The notes beneath the pieces are model-generated. The model did no database searches. It was not told the DNA's origin and saw only the letters and a list, made by a program, of their open reading frames with translations. The translations under genes and the position numbers were made by a program. From Paulownia fortunei (taxonomy: Eukaryota > Streptophyta > Magnoliopsida > Lamiales > Paulowniaceae): 64,000 nucleotides of DNA. This document shows, in pieces, positions 38,101 to 49,560 of the stretch (positions are counted from its first letter, which is position 1; every line of letters begins with the position of its first letter). The stretch covers positions 16,938,694 to 17,002,693 of the forward strand of contig CM033119.1 of NCBI GenBank assembly GCA_019321725.1, read 5' to 3'.

Positions 38101-39320
38101 CAATCTTCTAATCACATGTCCAACCATCTAAAAAGAAGTAAATTGCTGGATATGTATCAATTAGATCATAAGTTCTCTCATGACAGTACACTTCTGCGCA
38201 TAAGAAGTCCTTCTGAAATAATTGCTCCATTCCAAACGCGGGCCGTAGGGTCCTACTAACAGCACGGTGATTGCTTCATACCGAAATTCAGCCGCAGATT
38301 CCCATCAAAATTTGAACCCTAACCCTCCCTCTAGAAGCGAGAAATATATTTTTTGTCAAATGATTAATACTATACTGATGTGGTTCTAAAAGTCAAAAAA
38401 ATAGAGAAATAAAAATATCATATTATATATATATATATATATTCACATTCGTTTCGTTTTACGATGTTCTATCATATTTTTAATTTAATAAAACTCGAAT
38501 TGTTAGCCGTCAATAATGACTATAACGTGATATTCTTAAATTAATAAATTTATGTGATCACTCTATAAATACTAGAGTTTTAATAAATACACGAATTTAT
38601 TATTTAGCATTCTAAATTTAAGAACAACACATTTACATTTTTTTGAAATTATTTGTGAATTCATCGTCTTTTTATTGAGGCTATGTAAGTACCATAACCA
38701 ATCTCAAGTCAGTGGGGCCTCATTGGCAGATCATGGCCATCCAAACACGACCCAAATCATATACTTTATATTTTGTTGAATATAGTGATGCCAAGTTCTT
38801 AATTGAGGAGTATTCAAACGAGCTTGTTATCTTTCTAATAAATAGTCTTAATAAAAACTTGCATCCATGTGATTATTCTAGTTTCTATCTGTAATACCAT
38901 TGCACTAGTTTTTCTGTGTAATAAAAGTTTGAAACCTTAAATAACTAATTTGACATCATTACTTAAAATGTGTACTTTTGACTAATCTTGGTTTAAGCAG
39001 TAATGAGATATATATGAGTATGGGCCCATAGAGGTTAAATCATGTTACATTCAATGAATGTGGAATGTGTTAATAGATTTAATTTCAAGTATTTAAAAAA
39101 TAAAATACTTCGATAAAAAATGTACATATTCAGTGTTTGTGTACTGCGTATAGTATCTGCAAGACCAGTCAAATATAATTGTCGACTCATTTTTTCATTT
39201 TATATAGAGGATTAATTTTCATTACGAGAATAAATTAACCTCTAATATTGTTAGCAAAAATTTTACAGTATTCTTTTATTATTTTTATTTTTACTTGAAT
39301 CTTGCTAAATAGTTATGCTT
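35200..39320. other. Intergenic DNA
   Basis: No gene is recognised. 36080-36330 and 38220-38340 are less AT-rich islands without a coding pattern. The first contains a small hairpin (AGCAGCA...TGCTGCT, 36247-36267). (AT)n microsatellites lie at about 36430-36450 and 38425-38442. Confidence 0.5.
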
Positions 39321-39325
39321 CAAAT

Positions 39326-39788
39326 CAATATTTTTAAAATTGAATTGGACGGCCGGTTTATTTGGTCCAATTAGGAATTGGAGGTCGGTCCGATCCGATT
39401 AAATCCAAAAACTGTTTTGACCAGTTAAAATCGATTAAAATCGATCAAAATCGTCCAAAATCTGTCAAAATCGACCGATTTTGATATTTTTTTTAATTTT
39501 TAATTTTTAATTTTTATAAAGGTTTAAATTTGATATTTTGTTATATTTATGTCATTATTTGAATTTTGAATTTTATTATATGTGTTTTTATGTAACTATT
39601 TATTTATTTTTATATTTAAAATATATTACATTATAATTAATTTATTATATTATTATTTTATATAATAAAATAAAAAAATATAATTAATTTTTATTAAATC
39701 GATTCGATTACTAATTAAACCAATTTGATAATTAAATTATTAATTTTAATAAGATTGATTTGACTATCAACCATTTATAAAAACATTG
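39326..39788. mobile_element. CAATATTTT-family element, copy 2
   Basis: 463 bp, from CAATATTTTTAAAATTGAAT to the inverted end (reversed: CAATGTTTTTATAAATGG). The interior carries 'ggaggtcggtccgatccg', repeated 'aaaatcgatc' units and the AT core shared with the other copies. The flanks GCTTCAAAT and CTTGAAACC are only weakly alike, so the target duplication is uncertain. Confidence 0.65.
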
Positions 39789-39789
39789 C

Positions 39790-41600
39790 TTGAAACCATT
39801 AACTGAAAAAGAAAAGGGAAAAGTTTTACAACATCAGAATTCACAAGGTCAAAAGAATGACATGGGTTGTGCCTAAAGATTGCAAATAATAATTTTCTAA
39901 AAAAAGAAAAATTGTTAACTGGAACCAACTCCAATAAATTATTTATATATATATATATATGTATGTATATATAGGTGTGACACAATTGTCTTTTCTTCTT
40001 TAATTATATGGGTTGAAAAACACTAAAGTCTGAGGAGCAAAAGCAGTGAACAAAAGTACCAACAAAAGACATCTTGGCCCAAAATCAAAAGATACTGTCC
40101 CCCAATTTCAACATTCCCTTCCTTTTACCTTTTCTCTTTTTCATGTATTATGCGCATTTTTTTATTTTTCTTTCTGGGTGAATCTAATTGTATCTAATTC
40201 CTCTTTTAATCCGATCTTAAACCACCTTTATGCCTTTAATGCTACCAAAATTTATTTCTTTTCTTTTGCCTTCTAATTTCTGGTTCCTTCTTTCTGTATT
40301 TTCTTCACCACGATTTGAAGGGTTTATTTATTTATTTTTTTATTTATTTTTTTGTCAATTTTGTTCTTATGTATCATGAGAAATGTTAAAAGGACTTTTA
40401 TACGTAGTTTAATTTTCATGATACGGAAAGATATATTTCTTGAAATAATCTTGATCAGAATTAAGACATAACATTTTAAAATATTTAAATTATACCATTG
40501 TTATAATTATACAGCTTTTGGTATAAGATTAAATACTTTGTCGATATCTAATACTTCTCTTGGTGAATGCTGAAACAATCTCCGTCCATCAGAACTAAGA
40601 CATAATATTTTAAAATATTTAAATTATACCATTGTTATCGATTATACAACTTTTGGTCAAAGATTAAATCCTTTGTCTATATCTAATATTTAGCTCCTTG
40701 AGTTTCTTCCTCAAGTTCCTAATTAGCTACTAGTTTGTGATTAGGATATAAATAAATCGAACATATTACTATTTAATTTTATTTGAATTTTTATTATATT
40801 TAAAATTTTGAATTTAAATTTAATTTAATTGTTAATTTAATTAAATTTGAATGAGTTTTAATCGAATCGAATACGAATCGAACTCGAGTAGTTTAATATT
40901 TTTACACGTAATTTATTATCATTTTAATAATCGAATTGAGTTCGAGTCAAACTTCAAATTTTTATCTAACGAAAAAATGTGTTTAATAGTAGTTTTTTAT
41001 TTTTAACAAATCGAGTTTAAACGATCTTCTAGTAATCGATCTCGACGAGTATATGAGTAGTTTATTTTATTTTTCAGCTATTTTATCAATTTATTGCAAA
41101 TTAAACAAATGGTTTTGGAAGAATAAGAGCAAAACAATGTAGAAGAACCACCCCCCCCCCCCCCCCCCCTCCAAAAAAAAAAAAAAAAGAGTCTCCCATT
41201 TGCTTTATTAAATCCAATTCATATAAGCCAGAAGTAGCTACTCCACACACAGTCAAAATGGGCGGAAATGAACTAACTTTTTAATGATATATTTACATAT
41301 AAAAGTGGTATTTGTGTGTACACATTGCAGATATCTTGCCCCGACATTCACGCTACTTTTTATATCAAAGGAACATTATTAAAACTGATTCAATAATCTC
41401 AACAGCTTATATAGTTAAATGTAAGAGTAGTGGTTAAGAAAACACATGAAACACCCAACCCTTGTTGTCAATGTCTTCAAGCATTAGTAATGTTTGGTCC
41501 CGGGAATATTTTCCTTCTCCCAAAATGAAAAAGTGTTCGAATTAAGATTATGAGAAAACACATTTTTTTAAATATTAATTAATTATTAATTCAATTTAAT
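39790..41600. other. Intergenic DNA with a poly-C run
   Basis: No gene is seen. A run of 19 C at 41151-41169 is followed at once by an A run. Between 40436 and 40695 a 'gaattaagacataacattttaaaatatttaaattatacc' type sequence occurs twice about 150 bases apart, a diverged direct repeat. A GAATCGAACTCGAG-type decayed element lies at 40740-41050. Confidence 0.5.
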
Positions 41601-41626
41601 AATTATGTATCATATTATATCTCAAT

Positions 41627-42119
41627 CAATATTTTCATAATTGAATCAGTGATCAAATTAGTTTTATTAACAATTAACGGTTCAACCGGCGGTTGGACCG
41701 ATTTAAAAAAAATTAATTATATTTTCTTATTTTATTATATAAAATAATAATATAATATATTAATTGTTATAAAATATATTTTAAATATAAAAAAATAAAT
41801 AATTACACAAAAAAATGTATAACAAAATACAAAATCCTAATAATCACATAAATATAACAAAATATCAAATTTAAATTTTTATAAAAATTAAAAAATAAAA
41901 AATAAATAATTATACAAAAAAATGTATAACAAAATACAAAATCCTAATAATCACATAAATATAACAAAATATCAAATTTAAATTTTTATAAAAATTAAAA
42001 AAAAAAAAAATAAAAGAACAAAAACTAGTCAAATGGTTATTTGGACCTAACCGAATCGGATCAACCTCCAATTTTTTATTGGACCAGTTGAACCAACCTC
42101 TACAATTGAAAATATATTG
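41627..42119. mobile_element. CAATATTTT-family element, copy 3, inverted, with internal tandem duplication
   Basis: 493 bp. Both ends read inward as CAATATTTTCATAATTG and CAATATATTTTCAATTG. It is the reverse orientation of copies 1 and 2. The AT core contains a near-perfect tandem duplication of 107 bp (about 41796-42003), which makes this copy longer than the others. Confidence 0.65.
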
Positions 42120-43740
42120 TAAAATACATCATATCATTTTTTATCCAACAAAATATCTGAACACTTTTCAATTTTTCACGGGTTCCTGATCACACTGCCA
42201 AAAATGTATTCCTTCAATATATTTTTTCCAAAATATCAGAAATAACACCCTCAATGTTACTTCTTTCATTCCTATTTATTACTCTCAAATTTTTTTAACA
42301 TTTAAAATAATATATATTTTTCTAAATAATTTTTTTTTAAATTATCATTTCAATTAAAGTAATAATGTGAAACGATTAACTCTCAACCACAACGTTTAAT
42401 AATAAAAAAAAATGTATTTTAAATTTTTATCTAAAATTTTATATCGGGTAACATTATTCCATAATTTTGGGCCCAAAGGAGCATTAACCGCATAAGAAGG
42501 AAAACAATACCATATGGAAGTCTAAGCTTTATTCCAAGAATCTTCTTATACATGAATTTTTAAGTTATGTTGAAATGGAAGGATTTGAACTTTGAGAGAA
42601 TAATTTGATCAAAAAATTGAAAATACTATATTATGTAGATTTCGATCCATCCCAATAATTTAAAAAATAATTATTATTTATTATTTACTATATATATATA
42701 TATTATTCACTATCTTAAAGATCTTATAACTAAATTTCAAATGAATAATTAAATATCTTACATTTGCTTGTGTATTAGATATTGAATTTTCCTTTTAACA
42801 TTTCCCTATAATGAATCCTATTAATTATAACAGCTATTATTTATTTCTTTGAAGTATTTCTCAGAAACAGAATTTATCTTTCATTATATATTTTTTTCTT
42901 AAAAATACCCAATCACTCATTAAAAAAATAGCCACTAACTCCCGACCACGCTTTCGAAGGCAATAATATAAATAAAAACAAAATTTTCACTTCCACTTTC
43001 AATTCATCTGAATTTCCATGTGTAATTTTACTTTCAAGTATCATCTAAATCTCCATTTTCATTCAAATTGGATATATAAAAAAATATAAAATTGAATCAC
43101 ATTTACCCCCTCAATTTAATTATTTTAATATCCTTCAATTTAATTATTTTAATATATTACTCTTAAAAGTAAATCTAAAACAATTTGTTCCTATCATACT
43201 TAATCATTTTAATACTTTACTTCATAAAAATAAATTTTAAACACTTTACTTCTAACTTAAATTTATTATAACATTTTACTCGTGATATCATTTTCCAAAT
43301 ATTTTTATTGAATTAACCTCCACCACATTTTATTCTCATCATTCTATGCAATAATATCAAGAAAAATACATCATAACATTTTTCAATTATATCAATGATG
43401 AAACATAATAAATGAAGGTATATTTACCATAAATAATAATAGTATTTTTATCAATGATATGGTAATCAATATTATTTATAATAAAAATATTATTTATTCA
43501 TCATATTTTTACTATTGACAATAACATATAAAATATTATAATTTCATTGAGTTTTACATAAAAAAACAAATAATTAACGATGCCAATTGATAAAAATATT
43601 TTTAAAAAATTTAATCTAAAATTGATATTAAAGAGCAACAAAATTCTATAATAAATATAATTTGAGAAAAGAAAGTATTTAAAATTCATATTTGATGATA
43701 AAATATTAAAATAATTAAATTTAAAGAAACAAAATTATTA
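42120..43740. other. AT-rich intergenic DNA
   Basis: No gene is visible. Around 43110-43160 the phrase 'tcaatttaattattttaatat' is repeated in tandem. Confidence 0.55.
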
Positions 43741-43744
43741 TTAT

Positions 43745-44000
43745 TTGCAGTCATATTCAATTGTCCCACAAATCAAAAAACACAAGTCTCGCAGGGGGTA
43801 GCTCTTCCAACGAGGTCAAGCCTCAAATAACAAATATTGCAGATCCAACCTCCCCAAAATTATGCCACTCAGTGGCCGACAAATTGTTCCTCCCCTCACA
43901 TGCAAACAAATCCAACACTTACTCAGTTGATATTTTGGCACACAGGTCCCTTTCTCTGTGCGGAAAAATTCAGCAGTCTGAAATCTAAATGTAAAGACAA
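43745..44000. other. Unexplained GC-balanced island next to the cyclin gene
   Basis: About 250 bases of markedly less AT-rich DNA between AT-rich intergenic sequence and the presumed 3' end of the cyclin gene. Frames of 70-80 codons exist on both strands, but none starts with a clear ATG context or shows a known motif. It could be part of a longer cyclin 3' UTR, an independent transcript or an old insertion. Confidence 0.3.
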
Positions 44001-44162
44001 ATTTTCCTCCACATACTATAGACAAAAGATTTTCATAAATATACTCATATATTCACAAAGAAAAGATTTTACAGCAGGAGACATATGAATATATTAATAT
44101 CAATGAAAAATACTGAAATTACTCTGCATTTCTATGTTCAAGTTCTTGGCTTCTTCCGGATG

Positions 44163-44281
44163 AAATGCCAACCATCTTTGCTTCTTATGTAGTTCCTCTC
44201 CCAGATTTCCATACCCCATCCATTCATAGAATCTGACTATGAAGGGGCATTTGGATTGAAATGCAAAGATGGTAGGCATTT
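44163..44281 (-). other. Long hairpin in the presumed 3' UTR of the cyclin D3 gene
   Basis: Plus-strand arms are AAATGCCAACCATCTTTGC (44163-44181) and GCAAAGATGGTAGGCATTT (44263-44281), complementary at 18 of 19 positions across an 81-base loop. A second, inner stem (CATTCATAG with CTATGAAGG) sits in the loop. The hairpin begins 96 bases past the cyclin stop codon, inside the likely 3' UTR. It could be an RNA structural element, a short MITE or a small-RNA precursor. No known mature miRNA matches exactly. Confidence 0.6.
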
Positions 44282-44376
44282 AACTACAGATTAATACAAA
44301 TGTTATTGAACATATATATATAATTGGTCTCTAGTCTAGGATAAAAGTAAAAATGGAGATGAGGATATATTAGAAA

Positions 44377-45806
44377 TCAGAAAATTGCATGTTTTGGACT
44401 CTGGGACTTGATTTTCTTGGACAGAGGTTCTGGTGAGGAGGAAACTGAAGCAATTGAAGCAACTGTCCATGAATCATTGGAGCTATCAGAGCTGAATGAC
44501 ACATCAACCACCCCTTTGGGGCTGCCAGGCAAAGATCCAAACTTTCTTTTGTTGCTTGAGAGAAAGTGGACACTTCTGGCCACTTCTTGTATTAGCCTAC
44601 AGCAGTCCTCCACTTTGTCCTGTTTCATTTCAGAGTTCATTGTGTTAAATCAACTGAAATTCTGATGAAACAGAAAAATATTTGCATAAGGATATGGGAG
44701 AAAAGAAAGAGGAAGCTACCTTGTTGATTCCAAGAATGCCAACTAGATGATCTTGATGTTCCAACCCAATGCAGGGCTCTAAACTGCTGATCACATACAG
44801 CATTGTGGCAGTGGCCAATGCAGAAGGCAGATAGCACATGAATCTACAATCTGTTATTGATAAAACAAAATAAGTTATATACAGAGAAGCCCACCAAAGA
44901 AAACCTTCCTTTAGAATAGAATCAAGAAAACTGTATTACATAGGCAACATATAAATGTTTACCAGAAATAACAGACAGCATCAGCCGCTCGCATCTCCTA
45001 AGAAATTCCCTACAAAGATGATTCTTTAATGCTAGCCTCCTTGCAATGTAATCAAGAAATGAAAGTGGGGTGACAGGATTCATCTTCCATTGAAGTGTTG
45101 ATAGAACCAAAATCTCCATTCTTTGAATGGTTCTTGACTCAAACACATATTTGGACTCCTCCACCTAAAAATCAATAACCCCATCTCAGTAAAATCAAAC
45201 CACATCAAGGAGAAAAGGAAAAAACAAGCAATTGAAAAGAAAGTATGCATCAAGATTAGATTTTTTTCCACATACTTGGAGGTCTAAAAGAGGAGGCACT
45301 TCAGTTTCCTCAACTTTTGCAGCCAAAGAAAGACAAGCCACAGCAGCTAGTTGAGTCATCCATGGCTTCTCTCTGTGAGACTGAAAGCTGTAGAGAAACC
45401 TATCCAAATAGTTAACCGCAAGAACCGCAGTGAGAGCAGAAAAAGAATAATACCCAATGACCTTAAGCATCCATTCGACTGCCTCACCCCTAGCGTTAGC
45501 CAAAGGTGGGTTCTCCTCAAGGCCATTGTAGAGTTCATTTTCCTGCTCTTTACTCAATAAAGAGCTCAACTCTTCATCATCCCACAACAAGTCCTGTCCC
45601 AACAACTCCAGAAAAGGTTCAGGGTTTAAGCTATGGTGTAAAAAGCTGTCCCCTTCTCCTTCTCCTTCTATGAAACAGTTTCCTGTGTTTTCTATAATAT
45701 CTCCGTTATCCCAATGCTCTTCCTCACAAAACAAAGCATCTAACAAGAGTGGAGCGCTTTCTTGATGAGAAACCATCTTCTTCCGAGAAGAAGAGACCCA
45801 AGGCAT
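44377..45806 (-). CDS. CYCD3: D3-type cyclin
   Basis: Four exons: 45806-45276, 45164-44963, 44850-44720, 44619-44377. All introns are GT-AG, and the joined frame of 368 residues matches the usual CYCD3 length. LFCEE at 25-29 is the LxCxE retinoblastoma-related-binding motif. The N-terminal cyclin box runs from about 104 to 200 (RGEAVEWMLKV, NYLDRFL, ACLSLAAKVEET) and the C-terminal cyclin fold from about 205 to 310. The tail is rich in Ser, Pro and Lys (DSSNDSW, SSSPEPLSKK), a PEST-like composition that fits an unstable protein. The product is expected to bind a CDKA kinase in the nucleus and promote the G1/S step. The in-frame stop just upstream makes M1 the first in-frame ATG. M11 is an alternative, because family similarity begins near there. 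Two out-of-frame ATGs lie 4 and 8 bases before M1. Confidence 0.95.
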
Positions 45807-45814
45807 GCATTCAT
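45740..45814 (-). promoter_or_regulatory. Overlapping upstream start codons at the cyclin D3 start
   Basis: In the transcript, ATGs at 45814, 45810 and 45806 lie within 11 bases and are in three different frames. Only the third is the cyclin frame. The first opens a 24-codon frame ending in TAG at 45740. The second opens a 28-codon frame ending in TGA slightly further in. Both run past the alternative in-frame start at M11, so cyclin synthesis would need leaky scanning if transcription starts upstream of all three. Confidence 0.6.
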
Positions 45815-45913
45815 TCTAGTTAAGTAAAGATGCAAAGAGTAATAAAGAAAGAGAGGTCTAGAGATGTGCTTTGAGCCATCCCAATAAGAGAAGTGGAATA
45901 AATTGCTAAAGAT

Positions 45914-45924
45914 TGTATTTTTAT
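45914..45924 (-). promoter_or_regulatory. Possible TATA-like element of CYCD3
   Basis: On the minus strand the sequence ATAAAAATACA lies about 110 bases before the start codon. An alternative TTAAAATAGA lies near 45968-45978. Neither is a perfect TATA box. Confidence 0.25.
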
Positions 45925-46010
45925 GGATGATTTTTGCTTTATGGGCTTTGGTGCTGTGTGAGAGAGCTCTATTTTAACTTGCATATCGTGCGAATGTGTG
46001 TTAATAAGAG

Positions 46011-46054
46011 TGTGTGTGTGTGTGTGTGTCTGTCTGTCTGTCTGTCTCTTTCTC

Positions 46055-46086
<32 letters not shown>
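46011..46086. repeat. Compound microsatellite upstream of CYCD3
   Basis: On the plus strand (TG)n, then (TGTC)n, then (TG)n, then (AG)n, 205-280 bases before the cyclin start codon. Read in gene orientation this is a pyrimidine/CA-rich tract. It may lie in the promoter or in a long leader. Confidence 0.9.
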
Positions 46087-46089
46087 TAT

Positions 46090-49000
46090 TTGGGCTTAGA
46101 CCCTGATAATGAATGGGCCATGCACCACAATAACCCAACATGTGAGTGATTGTACGTGCGAATTTGTATAGAGTAAAGGGCCCCACAGGCAGAGATTTCA
46201 CGTAGTTAGCTGAAAAAAACAAAAAAAGGAACATAATGAGTTTATCTTAATTATATTTGATATTTTGGATCCTTGTTACACGCTTTAAATTCTGCGAACA
46301 AATAGATGTAGTACCTATGCAATTAATTGTACTAGAGGCACTAATGGCAAAAGTATTTAAGTTTTTCCAAACTGTCTCTCTTGTACTCGTCTTTACATTA
46401 TTATACTTTCCTCCAAAAATTTAATATCTAGCTGACTATTTTTATGATAAATAGAATATACTTATCCTTGATGCACCTGCAATTTTATTGATTTTTGAGC
46501 CACCTAATAAAAAAATAAAAAATCAATAAATATTCTCTAAAAAAAATGTCACTATACATTATAAAACTTTGTTTATCTATCCTCCTAGCCCTCTCTTTTT
46601 CTAGTAAAGGAATCGAAATAAATTTATATAGCTAGAAAAAAAAAGAAAATTGTATATATAAATGAGATAGAGAGAATGGTAGAATGTTTTCTTTTTTGTA
46701 CTGTTTTGTTCTCATTTCACATTCTAAAAAGTCACCATCAACTTTTTAATTATTTAATTTTTCATTATATTTACTGGGAGAATTTGGAAGGTAAAAGCCA
46801 AAAATTGATTTTGCCAATAAAATCTCAAATATTATTATTATTTTTTTCTTTGAGTTAGAAAAGAATTACAAAGTAATTTATTTACATGTCGATTAAGCTC
46901 CTTCCAATTTAGGTGTGAAAATCGTCAATTTCGTCGTGTATAGATGTCTTTTAGATTAGCGAAAATCAACTTCTCCTCAAATACATGATTTAGTCATAAA
47001 TTTTTATTTATAATATGAATAAATCGTTAGGACACCTGGTTGCTGGTTTCAAAAAATTCATTCATTTTCGCCACAACCCCTATTTTCATGTTATTGATTT
47101 TATTTGAATTGATAAATTTAAAATTTATAATTTATAATAATAAATATATTAAATTTATTAAAGTAATCTCATGATATATTATATTTCAAATCCATATTAA
47201 AGTTTTTGAATATATAATTGTTTTGTTCATAATTGTTTTTTACTATTTTCAACCCCCCTTTTGTGCATCTCTTTGTTTACCAAAAGTGTAGAATGGTCTT
47301 CTCAACAAACAAAAAATAAAGCAGCCAAAAAGTTGCACAGCAGCCCTTCCATTACTCTCAAAGGGCAGAGTAGTACACTCATGTTTTTTCCTTTTTTTTT
47401 TTTTTTTTGTTTTCTTGTTTGTTTGTTTTTTTGTTTTTTTTGTTTTTTTTTTTTTTTTTGTTCTTATAATGGAATAGTGTAGTACTCCCTCCCACCTGCC
47501 AATGTCCAAAGGGAACATTTTAAATGTGGACAGTAAATGTCAGAATTTAATTATCTTTCCTTTTCAATTTCTTCTGTCATTTACCTTTTACTTCCTCAAA
47601 AAAGATATATAAATAAAATAAATAAGTTATAGTCTTTTTGTACTGTTCAGTACAATAATCAATATTTTATTTAATCTTCTCAAAAAGTTAATTGATTTGT
47701 ATGCATAACAAATATTAAGATATGAAATAACATCCAAATTGTTAAATTAGTTAGCTGAAAGATTAAATTATTTAGATTTGTACTAAAGTGAGTATTTTGT
47801 GATTAAATAATTTGACTTTGCTCTGAATTTTATTGAGGGAGTAATTATTTTGAGAAAGACGCGGTATAAATCATGACAAAGCTTTCAAAGAAAATTGACA
47901 ATGTTAAAATTTTCAGAAAATAGTAGTTGGAATATACTTATATTACATTGTTATTTTAATTACGATGATAATTTTAAAAAGGAAATAAAAATAATAAATT
48001 TGGAAAATAAAATTGATAAAAAAAAGATTAATTTTGTGTTTCTTTTCTATAGGAGACTTATTTTTTGTGTAATTAAAAACACAATACTACTAAACAAGAT
48101 CAATAAGTTTTTTATCAAGAAGTTTTTGGGATTCATCATTTAAGTGTTTTAAATGAGGTCTTCTTATGGAGCTCCACACATGCAATAACATAAGTGATCA
48201 AAGATTTTAATTGTTGGATTACATACACTTAGTGGCAATGTTACTATTACATAAATAAGAATATTACTTAATCTCATCAAATTTGAATACAATATTACAA
48301 AATCAAACTATCTAATTCTCAACTAATTTATTATAATAATTTTTAATAATATTATAAAACTTCCAAATTTTAGTATATATTATGTTGTTTATATATGAAT
48401 ACAAAAATATCCACTACAAGAAAAATCATATTAATGACAAAATATCAAATTTGTTACTGATTGTAACATATTCAGTAACAAGATATTTTATCTCATTATA
48501 AATATTATATTTAATAGTGACAATAATTATGTATAAATTATTATTATTACAAAATAGCAACAATTTTTTTTAAAAATATTTTCTTGTAACAATCCCCTCT
48601 GTTATGTTATGGTTTCATTTTCATTCATGCATTTTCTTATTTTAAAACAAAAACTACTTGTTATTTGTATTTCTTAAAAATAATATCCTCATTTTATCAT
48701 AATACTATTTATTATAATATTTAAATAATATATATCCTACAATATTACACTGACTTCAATAAATTAATAATGAATTATCTATAATTAAAAATATTTTTTA
48801 TTAATCATAATCAAATAACAATAACAAAATATCTACAATCAAAATATTTTTTAAAATATATCACATTATTTTTTAACAAAACATTCGAATACATTTTTAT
48901 TACCCACAACGTTCCACAATTTCATAACACGTTGTACCGAAATAATCTCTCATAATATCCGAAGATGAAACCAAAAGTAGGGCTGGCTTCCACCATGATT

Positions 49001-49320
49001 CCAGTTGTTGTTTATGTACCAATGAAGTAAGTTAACTTACTGCACACTGCCAAGCAGTTTACTGCAGTGACAGTGAAGAAGAGGACTACTATACGTTCAA
49101 GAATCTTCAAGAATAATTTTGACAGCCATATGTAAAACCAAAACAAAAAACAAAATAAGGAAATGTAACGTAGTAGTAAAATTACAGTATTACCCCTAAA
49201 CCCCACCCCACCCCCCACCCCGCCCCAAAAAAAAAAATAAAAATGTGTAGAGGTGAGTACATTAATTATTGTAGGAGAGTAGCTGGTTGTTTGGTTTGAC
49301 AAATGTGAGAGGGGCTTCTC
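46090..49320. other. Intergenic DNA upstream of CYCD3
   Basis: No gene is recognised. Around 47390-47460 there is a T-rich stretch with (TTTG)n character. The remainder is AT-rich. Confidence 0.5.
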
Positions 49321-49329
49321 CTTCTGCTA

Positions 49330-49479
49330 TGATGTGTTGTTGCTTTCTTTCTTTTGCCTTTTTTTTTTTTTTTCTCCCTCTCCTCTGTCCTGTCCTGTCT
49401 CTAAAAGGCTCAATCTACGAGGTCTGAACCACTACATTTAGAGAGAGAAGTGAGACAAAAAAGGAGTACTACTTGCAGG

Positions 49480-49519
<40 letters not shown>

Positions 49520-49560
49520 ACAGTTTCTTGAATTGAATGGGAGCAGCGCCTTATCATTTT
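49330..49560 (+). promoter_or_regulatory. CT- and GA-rich leader-like region, no gene attached
   Basis: A pyrimidine-rich stretch (CTCCCTCTCCTCTGTCCTGTCC) is followed by a (GA)17 run at 49482-49515 and then ATG codons. (GA)n leaders are common in plants and are bound by BPC-type GAGA factors. The ATGs open frames of only 6 and 17 codons (MGAAPYH...), so no protein gene can be supported. It may be the start of a non-coding or truncated gene. Confidence 0.35.

Noticed and set aside
47249..47518. 89-codon minus-strand frame rich in lysine.
   Set aside because: Produced by a T-rich simple repeat; not a gene.
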